Source: Candidatus Omnitrophota bacterium (GTDB lineage Bacteria; Omnitrophota; Gorgyraeia; Aquiviventales; Aquiviventaceae). Taken from it: 5,192 nt of DNA. The notes below the pieces were generated by a model. That model made no database searches. It saw only the letters and a list, made by a program, of their open reading frames with translations, and was not told the origin of the DNA. The position numbers and the translations under genes are program-made. The number at the start of each line of letters is the position of its first letter. The stretch's first letter is position 1. Shown piece after piece: positions 1 through 3,332 of the stretch. The stretch spans positions 1-5,192 of the forward strand of contig JACQRA010000108.1 of the NCBI GenBank assembly GCA_016206725.1. The letters run 5' to 3'.

Positions 1-815
1 AACATGATCCGCTCACGCCGCCAGGAGGGTTTGCTTAGCGCGGCCTCTAAGAGTTGAGGCGCTCTCGGCTTGACGAAAATCTTGCGCTCGAAATCCGTCC
101 CCGCCCCGAAGCCGAAATACTCGTGGGTAGGTCTGGCGTAGCAGTTATGATTCACGACGCCATTCGCAATGAAGTCGCCGGTCCCCGTCGTGATGTCGAA
201 CATGGGAAGTTCGAGTCCAAGCGGTTCGATAGCGGTTACCCGCAACCGCGCCTGATTCTTGATTGCTTGTCCTGAGATATCCTTCTTCCGTGTAATAGCC
301 GGATCGACTGCGAGAAGCGTATCCGTCAACGTCATGTGTGGTCGTCTCGTACGACCCTGCTCAGAACCCGTCACGTATTTCCATCCACGGTTGGTCAGAA
401 ACCGATGATCCGCACTCGCCACGAGCTTCGTCCCATCTTCAAGCACGATACGGTATGCTGGTTTCACAGTTGACCAGTGCGCAAGAACACGGGTTCGTAC
501 ATAGCGGCGGTAGGGATCGCGCCAAACTGTCCCGTAGATTTCATCGCCAACGCGGATGTCGGCGATCGGATTTGTGCGGCCATCCGCCATCAAGATGGGC
601 GTGTCTCCCGACACACAATAACTACAGGCATGAAAACAGCCTCGATAGGGATTGAGGCTCCAGCGAAATCCGAGATCGGGGCTGTCGTTACGGGAGAGAA
701 TGGACTTGGAGGCGTCTTCGTAGACTGCTAACTCAGCGGCGGGCGGTTCGCCGATCCAGTCGCGATGTTCGCTGAGATACGGATTGGACGGGTTCCATAT
801 CCGTCGTGGTTCCAT
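1..815 (-). CDS. Radical SAM protein, Rv2578c/PA0069 (SplB-like) type, interrupted by an intein; 3' end outside the window
   Basis: Translating the minus strand from the ATG at 815 gives 271 codons with no stop before the window edge. The N-terminal extein (residues 1-66) begins MEPRRIWNPSNPY, continues through SRNDSPDLGFRWSLNPYRG, and carries C60 and C64 of a radical SAM CxxxCxxC motif (GCFHACSY). A mini-intein follows (residues 67-224). The C-terminal extein resumes at C225 with CYARPTHEYFGFGAGTDFE and KIFVKPRAP. Joining the exteins restores GCFHACSYCYARPTHEYF, the signature I recall for Rv2578c/PA0069-type radical SAM proteins, relatives of spore photoproduct lyase. The family binds a [4Fe-4S] cluster and S-adenosylmethionine; the substrate is unknown. 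The frame has a stop (TAG, 831-833) just upstream and no other ATG, GTG or TTG before 815, so the start is well fixed. No Shine-Dalgarno is suitably placed, consistent with a promoter at 825-853 that would give a nearly leaderless mRNA. The TIM-barrel remainder lies outside the window. Confidence 0.93.
   Translation of the reverse strand, partial: MEPRRIWNPSNPYLSEHRDWIGEPPAAELAVYEDASKSILSRNDSPDLGFRWSLNPYRGCFHACSYCVSGDTPILMADGRTNPIADIRVGDEIYGTVWRDPYRRYVRTRVLAHWSTVKPAYRIVLEDGTKLVASADHRFLTNRGWKYVTGSEQGRTRRPHMTLTDTLLAVDPAITRKKDISGQAIKNQARLRVTAIEPLGLELPMFDITTGTGDFIANGVVNHNCYARPTHEYFGFGAGTDFERKIFVKPRAPQLLEAALSKPSWRRERIM
144..617 (-). other. Mini-intein (Hint domain) within the radical SAM gene, no homing endonuclease
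   Basis: Residues 67-224 (158 aa) of the host frame form an in-frame protein-splicing element. Block A is CVSGDTPILMADG, starting with the nucleophile C67. Block B is near LEDGTKLVASADHRFLT, with H137. Here the usual TxxH reads SxxH (S134-A-D-H137), a conservative Thr to Ser change. Blocks F and G are LELPMFDITTGTGDFIANG and VVNHN, with penultimate H223, terminal N224 and a +1 nucleophile C225 in the C-extein. All residues needed for standard class 1 splicing are present, so activity is likely. Only about 40 residues separate the block B region from block F and no LAGLIDADG motif is seen, so this is an endonuclease-free form. From memory, longer endonuclease-bearing inteins occupy the same place in other Rv2578c-type proteins; a database search would confirm this. 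The exact boundaries follow from the restored host motif. Confidence 0.93.
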
Positions 816-824
816 GACATGATC

Positions 825-853
825 ACTATACTAGACATATGTCTCCTAGTCAA
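825..853 (-). promoter_or_regulatory. Sigma70-like promoter of the intein-bearing radical SAM gene
   Basis: On the minus strand TTGACT (853-848) and TATAGT (830-825) are separated by exactly 17 nt, each one mismatch from consensus. The -35 begins one base after the stop codon of the upstream lipoprotein gene. The ATG of the radical SAM gene begins 10 nt after the -10, so the transcript would start at or a few bases before the start codon, giving a leaderless or nearly leaderless mRNA. This explains why no Shine-Dalgarno is correctly placed. No terminator is visible between the lipoprotein gene and this promoter, so read-through from upstream is also possible. Confidence 0.6.
833..844. promoter_or_regulatory. 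Perfect 12-bp palindrome between -35 and -10, operator candidate
   Basis: AGACATATGTCT is its own reverse complement and lies wholly within the 17-nt spacer of the promoter in front of the radical SAM gene. A dimeric regulator bound here would block or remodel RNA polymerase. No regulator gene is visible in the window, and a 12-bp palindrome can occur by chance, so this is a candidate only. Confidence 0.35.
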
Positions 854-854
854 G

Positions 855-1229
855 CTAACGCTCAACAATTTGCGAGACCTGGCCATCAACGAAGAAAATG
901 TGGTAGGTCGTTCCCCCGACGTTTTCGGTCTGCTTCGTCGAGCTGACACTCACAGGACTGGCTGAATCGGCCTGCACGCTGCCAAGGAGCCGACGCTTAG
1001 CCATCGCCTGCGCATCGTACACCCACGTCACCGCCAACACGTCACCTTCGCGATCTTCGGCCTCGGTGATAATTTGCCTGGGCTCGCCGAGTTTTTTACG
1101 CACGTCGGCCGTGGTATCGCCGATGTTCACCTGCCCCACATCGGCCTGCTGCATGGAAAACGTCGAGACGTGTGCCGTGCAGCCGATCAAGACAGCAAAT
1201 CCTATCAGAAGGAAAACAGCTCTCCACAT
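855..1229 (-). CDS. Small BamE/SmpA-like lipoprotein
   Basis: The 124-residue product begins with a lipoprotein signal peptide (MWRAVFLLIGFAVLIGC). The lipobox LIGC places the lipidated cysteine at residue 17, so the protein should be membrane-anchored and face the periplasm. The mature part contains VNIGDTTADVRKKLGEP (residues 34-50) and ends with YHIFFVDGQVSQIVE. These two elements are typical of the SmpA/OmlA/BamE fold, whose best-known member is a BamE subunit of the outer-membrane assembly machine. Many small lipoproteins share the fold without being BamE, so I assign the fold and not the role. The ATG lies 6 nt after the stop of the TIGR04073-like gene and is preceded by GTCCTC, which is no Shine-Dalgarno. 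Translational coupling within a two-gene unit is therefore likely. Confidence 0.83.
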   Translation of the reverse strand: MWRAVFLLIGFAVLIGCTAHVSTFSMQQADVGQVNIGDTTADVRKKLGEPRQIITEAEDREGDVLAVTWVYDAQAMAKRRLLGSVQADSASPVSVSSTKQTENVGGTTYHIFFVDGQVSQIVER

Positions 1230-1235
1230 GAGGAC

Positions 1236-1568
1236 TTACTTGCGAAGGTTCACGAATTCGGGGGTGATGATCGGCTCGTAGCTTCCCATCGGCTGAGGGA
1301 ACGGAAACGTCAGGACTTCGTAGAGACCAACAAAGGTCCGCTGGAACACCGCGGATAATCCCTTGATGACACCCAGCGTGGTGGCCGCAACCGCCCCATC
1401 GCGATTCCTCACTTCCACGATCTGGATGGGCAGCTCCCACATGCCGTAGGCGATGTTCGCCGCTCCGCGCCCCAGTTTGCGCATCGGGCCGGACTCATCC
1501 GCCCACGCGGCCGAGGCCGTCACGCCGATCGCCAAACCCATGAGCAGGCCAATGTATGTGCGCATCAT
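1236..1568 (-). CDS. Exosortase system-associated protein, TIGR04073 type
   Basis: A 110-residue exported protein. Residues 1-23 form a Sec signal peptide ending in ASAAWA, with predicted cleavage before DESGPM. The mature part has the pattern I associate with TIGR04073: KLGRGAANIAYGMWELP (residues 31-47), a Gly/Thr-rich stretch TTLGVIKGL, then FVGLYEVLTFPFP and a C-terminal SYEPIITPEFV. Proteins of this family accompany exosortase/PEP-CTERM sorting systems in some genomes; their biochemical role is unknown. The frame stays open upstream to 1637, but that extension would run through the terminator stem and is rejected. The start is the double ATG at 1568/1565: a TATAAT box lies 6 nt upstream of the first ATG, and the signal peptide begins there. 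There is no Shine-Dalgarno. It appears co-transcribed with the lipoprotein gene downstream. Confidence 0.83.
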   Translation of the reverse strand: MMRTYIGLLMGLAIGVTASAAWADESGPMRKLGRGAANIAYGMWELPIQIVEVRNRDGAVAATTLGVIKGLSAVFQRTFVGLYEVLTFPFPQPMGSYEPIITPEFVNLRK

Positions 1569-1574
1569 AAACTG

Positions 1575-1603
1575 ATTATAGAGAAAACAAACACGGCAGT
1601 CCA
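1575..1603 (-). promoter_or_regulatory. Promoter of the TIGR04073-lipoprotein unit, apparently leaderless
   Basis: On the minus strand TGGACT (1603-1598, four of six matches to TTGACA) and a perfect TATAAT (1580-1575) are 17 nt apart. Only six nucleotides (CAGTTT) separate the -10 from the ATG at 1568, so the expected transcription start falls on the A of the start codon. The -35 lies in the loop and stem of the terminator of the upstream gene. Confidence 0.5.
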
Positions 1604-1618
1604 TGAGGACTGCCGTGT
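1584..1618 (-). terminator. Intrinsic terminator of the repeat-protein gene
   Basis: ACACGGCAGTCC (1618-1607 on the minus strand) pairs perfectly over 12 bp with GGACTGCCGTGT (1602-1591) around a four-base TCAT loop, followed by TTGTTTT (1590-1584). It begins about 30 nt after the stop codon at 1649-1651. On the plus strand no T-run follows the hairpin, so it acts leftward only. Confidence 0.85.
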
Positions 1619-1648
1619 AATTGGATAACTCGCACAATCAGCCACGAC

Positions 1649-2491
1649 TTACCGGCGACCTCCGCCTCCACGTCCACCGCCTCCACGATGTCCCCCTCCA
1701 ACACCGGGTGCCCTCTGCGGAGCTCTCGGACTGCGATGCTCGGCGCCCTGTCCGACTCCCATGCGACCCTGACCTTGACCGTGGTCGCGCACCCCGCGGT
1801 CGTGACGTCCATCGGTCTCTGGTCGTCCCTCGGGACGCTGCAGGCGGTCGCCACGGTCCCGCCGATCCATCCGGTCTTCATGCCGGTCACGGACGTCCTC
1901 GCGGTGGTCTCGGCGATCCTCCCGCCGATCCATGCGGTCTTCCCGATGATCCATCCGATCTTCCTGTCGGTCACGGACATCTTCCAGGCGATCACGAAGC
2001 CCGCCGTCATGCTGACGATCAAAACGATCCTCCATCCGATCTCGAACATCCTCCACCCGGTCGCGGACATCTTCCCGATGGTCGCGGCGATCTTCGAGCC
2101 GATCCATACGGTCTTCCCGCCGGTCAAAACGATGCTCAAAGCGCTCTCTCATTTCCTCTCGAAGCTGGGGGTGATTCTCGAGAAATTCGCGCCGCCCTTC
2201 GGGGCTCATCCGCTCAAGCCGCTCTTGCTTCTCCATCAGCTTGTGCTTCATCGCCTCGTCTTTCATGTCATGTTTCAGTTCATGCTTCATCTCATGCTTG
2301 AGTTCGTGCGGCATCTCAGGCTTGATGCCGGCAGGCTCATGCATCGGTCGCCCTTCCGGTCCTGAAAACTCAGGCTGCGAGGGACGATCCTCCTGCGCCC
2401 ACGCGGCCGAGGCCGCTGTGAACAGTGAACAGTGAACAGTGAACAGCACCACCACCCTGTAAACGGTAAACTGTAAACTGTGTACTCTCAT
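1649..2491 (-). CDS. Secreted, highly charged low-complexity repeat protein
   Basis: The 280-residue product has a Sec signal peptide (residues 1-32, ending AASAAWA, cleavage before QEDRP). It contains an H-E-x-K tetrapeptide run (residues 63-78: HELK, HEMK, HELK, HDMK), then a helical Arg/Glu-rich segment with RMSPEGRREFLENHPQLREE (94-113). Eleven seven-residue repeats of the form E-D-x-x-D-x-x span residues 126-211, with one nine-residue irregular unit (HDGGLRDRL, 161-169). The C-terminus is Gly/Arg/His-rich (GGGHRGGGGRGGGGRR). I do not recognise a family. Expected features are an extended charged helix in the middle and a disordered tail; His and acidic residues might bind metal, which is speculation. 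Start choice is firm: AAGGAGGGA (2503-2495) precedes the ATG. The plus strand of this stretch is also open over long distances, but that reading lacks a ribosome site and is a by-product of the repeats. Its own terminator follows. Confidence 0.72.
   Translation of the reverse strand: MRVHSLQFTVYRVVVLFTVHCSLFTAASAAWAQEDRPSQPEFSGPEGRPMHEPAGIKPEMPHELKHEMKHELKHDMKDEAMKHKLMEKQERLERMSPEGRREFLENHPQLREEMRERFEHRFDRREDRMDRLEDRRDHREDVRDRVEDVRDRMEDRFDRQHDGGLRDRLEDVRDRQEDRMDHREDRMDRREDRRDHREDVRDRHEDRMDRRDRGDRLQRPEGRPETDGRHDRGVRDHGQGQGRMGVGQGAEHRSPRAPQRAPGVGGGHRGGGGRGGGGRR
1859..2116 (-). repeat. Imperfect 21-bp tandem repeats encoding ED-x-x-D-x-x heptapeptides
   Basis: Eleven heptapeptide units can be lined up: EDRMDRL, EDRRDHR, EDVRDRV, EDVRDRM, EDRFDRQ, then after an irregular nine-residue unit EDVRDRQ, EDRMDHR, EDRMDRR, EDRRDHR, EDVRDRH, EDRMDRR. 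The first three units recur near the end in the same order (EDRMDR-, EDRRDHR, EDVRDR-), which points to block duplication. Codons differ between copies, so the duplication is not recent. Confidence 0.8.
2418..2445. repeat. Heptanucleotide tandem repeat, (GTGAACA)x4
   Basis: Four perfect copies of GTGAACA lie end to end and are followed by one more G. They sit inside the signal-peptide region (about residues 16-25) of the repeat-protein gene. Since seven is not a multiple of three, gain or loss of one unit shifts the reading frame. Confidence 0.9.
2459..2486. repeat. Second heptanucleotide tandem repeat, GTAAACN x3 plus a degenerate copy
   Basis: GTAAACG, GTAAACT and GTAAACT are followed by the degenerate GTGTACT, ending 2 nt before the start codon complement at 2489-2491. 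The unit resembles the GTGAACA repeat 13 nt away and has the same 7-nt period, so both arrays may share an origin. Together they encode most of the signal peptide. Confidence 0.8.
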
Positions 2492-2494
2492 GGC

Positions 2495-2503
2495 TCCCTC
2501 CTT
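2495..2503 (-). promoter_or_regulatory. Strong Shine-Dalgarno of the repeat-protein gene
   Basis: AAGGAGGGA on the minus strand, with its AGGAGG core 5 nt from the ATG at 2491. It fixes the start and contrasts with the neighbouring genes, which lack a Shine-Dalgarno. Confidence 0.8.
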
Positions 2504-2522
2504 GTTTTCCCTTTATTTACGG

Positions 2523-2552
2523 AGTATGCCCGATGGAAGAAGCGTGCGTCAA
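2523..2552 (-). promoter_or_regulatory. Candidate promoter of the repeat-protein gene
   Basis: TTGACG (2552-2547) and CATACT (2528-2523) are 18 nt apart on the minus strand, matching five and four of six consensus positions. The expected start near 2516 gives a leader of about 25 nt containing the Shine-Dalgarno. Confidence 0.45.
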
Positions 2553-2573
2553 CCCCACGGGGCCACAACACGC

Positions 2574-2602
2574 TTTACCTTTGAGGCGTTCCACGGTATA
2601 AC
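2574..2602 (+). promoter_or_regulatory. Candidate promoter of the PqiA-like gene, apparently leaderless
   Basis: TTTACC (2574-2579, four of six) and TATAAC (2597-2602, five of six) are 17 nt apart. Seven nucleotides separate the -10 from the ATG at 2610, so transcription would start at about the start codon. It diverges from the promoter at 2523-2552. Confidence 0.45.
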
Positions 2603-2609
2603 TAATTCC

Positions 2610-3131
2610 ATGCCGAAGCGGTCGCTGGCGGCCTCATACCCCAAGCACGCGGTTGTCCCCTTCTTGATTTTCGCAGCCTTGGTGCTGTTGATCTTAGGTC
2701 TTTCCCTTCCTCTCATGACCATCAAGCAACAGGTCTTGTGGAAGCGGTGGGAAAACCATTACTCCGTGTTCACCGGTGCGCTGAGCTTGGCCGAACATGG
2801 CGACTACGTGCTCGCCGGCGTGCTGTTCTTCTTCTCGATGGTCTTTCCCATCGCCAAGCTCCTGATCCTGGGCTGGGTGTGGTGGATCCGCCTGGCGGAG
2901 GACGAGCGGCAGCGACTCCTTCACTGGCTGGAAATGCTCGGCAAGTGGTCCATGTTGGACGTGTTCGTGGTGGCGATTCTGATCGTCCTCGTCAAGCTCG
3001 GTCCCTTGGCGAAGGTGGAGCCTCGGGATGGCGTCTACTTCTTCTGCGCGGCCATTATCGTCTCGATGCTGGCCACGATGTACGTGGATCGCTTCGCCCG
3101 CCGCCACCTCCGGCCCTCGGCACATTCCTGA
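2610..3131 (+). CDS. Single-domain paraquat-inducible protein A (PqiA) family membrane protein
   Basis: A 173-residue protein with four likely membrane segments at about residues 14-36, 66-90, 112-131 and 141-160. Family hallmarks are the first helix ending GLSLPLMTI, then SVFTGALSLAEHGDYVLAG, FFFSMVFPIAKLLIL and LGKWSMLDVFVVAILIVLVKLG. PqiA of E. coli has two such domains plus zinc-ribbon cysteines and works with MCE protein PqiB in envelope lipid transport and stress resistance. This protein is a single half without the CxxC ribbons, and no MCE-domain partner is in the window, so only the family is assigned. The frame is open back to an ATG at 2490, but those 40 codons overlap the divergent promoter region, lack a Shine-Dalgarno and are Arg/His-rich and unlike the family. 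The ATG at 2610 places the first helix near the N-terminus, as expected. Confidence 0.87.
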   Translation: MPKRSLAASYPKHAVVPFLIFAALVLLILGLSLPLMTIKQQVLWKRWENHYSVFTGALSLAEHGDYVLAGVLFFFSMVFPIAKLLILGWVWWIRLAEDERQRLLHWLEMLGKWSMLDVFVVAILIVLVKLGPLAKVEPRDGVYFFCAAIIVSMLATMYVDRFARRHLRPSAHS

Positions 3132-3139
3132 GCCGAAAA

Positions 3140-3167
3140 ACATGCTATAATAGATACGATAGCATGT
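3140..3167 (+). promoter_or_regulatory. Extended -10 promoter inside a 9-bp inverted repeat
   Basis: ACATGCTAT (3140-3148) and ATAGCATGT (3159-3167) are perfect inverted repeats 10 nt apart. Within them TGC plus TATAAT (3143-3151) is a perfect extended -10 motif, which can work without a -35; the -35 region here is poor. The expected start is near 3158, between the repeat arms. Overlap of an inverted repeat with -10 and start suggests repression by a dimeric regulator. Confidence 0.5.
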
Positions 3168-3332
3168 GCGCTCGACCAAACGGTCGAGGACAGCACGCGA
3201 GGGCCAGCGCCCATGTTCACTCGAGAGAGTCGAACGCGTCTCAGCACCAAAGCTGGGCGGCTCGGTCGTCAGCCGTATAGGGGGGTCGAACGGTCAGAGC
3301 CCATCCGTGGGGGTGGGTTTTTTTATTTTTTG
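3158..3332 (+). ncRNA. Structured leader or small RNA upstream of the sensor kinase
   Basis: Between the expected start of the extended -10 promoter and the kinase ATG lie about 175 nt rich in short hairpins: CTCGACC/GGTCGAG (3171-3188), GGGC/GCCC (3201-3212), ACTC/GAGT (3219-3230), CAGC/GCTG (3242-3255) and CGGCT/AGCCG (3258-3275), closed by a terminator-like hairpin. I recognise no known riboswitch. It could be a cis-acting attenuator leader or a free-standing small RNA with its own promoter and terminator. An alternative is that 3213-3332 codes for a 40-residue N-terminal extension of the kinase. Confidence 0.4.
3300..3331 (+). terminator. Terminator-like hairpin with long U-tract just before the kinase ATG
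   Basis: CCCATCC (3300-3306) pairs with GGGTGGG (3311-3317) over 7 bp including one G-U, with a GTGG loop, followed by T7-A-T6 (3318-3331). The T-run ends one base before... the ATG at 3333. It may stop read-through from the PqiA-like gene, end a small RNA, or act as an attenuator for the kinase operon. Confidence 0.65.

Noticed and set aside
54..731. Several short plus-strand frames opposite the radical SAM gene
   Set aside because: They overlap the intein and extein frame, which has unmistakable conserved motifs; none has protein features of its own.
1569..1637. N-terminal extension of the TIGR04073-type protein to the ATG at 1637
   Set aside because: The extra 23 codons are made of the terminator stem and the TATAAT promoter, and they would place the signal peptide internally.
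1576..2139. Second minus-strand frame within the repeat protein gene with Trp/Ile/Gly repeats (TVWIG-like)
   Set aside because: It is a frame-shifted reading of the same 21-bp repeats, runs through the terminator hairpin, and has no start signals.
1688..2365. Long open frame on the plus strand opposite the repeat protein, rich in hydrophobic residues (IHPVF, MPVTDV and similar)
   Set aside because: It mirrors the repetitive ED-x-x-D-x-x coding strand. It has no ribosome site, whereas the minus-strand gene has a strong Shine-Dalgarno, signal peptide and terminator.
2418..2486. Heptanucleotide arrays considered as CRISPR or plasmid iterons
   Set aside because: Units are only 7 nt with no spacers, lie within a coding region, and no Cas or replication gene is nearby.
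2490..2609. N-terminal extension of the PqiA-like protein to ATG 2490
   Set aside because: It overlaps the divergent promoter region, has no Shine-Dalgarno, and the encoded residues do not resemble the family N-terminus.
3158..3332. Leader considered as a c-di-GMP or cobalamin riboswitch
   Set aside because: I could not match the conserved core sequences of either class by eye, so no riboswitch class is assigned.
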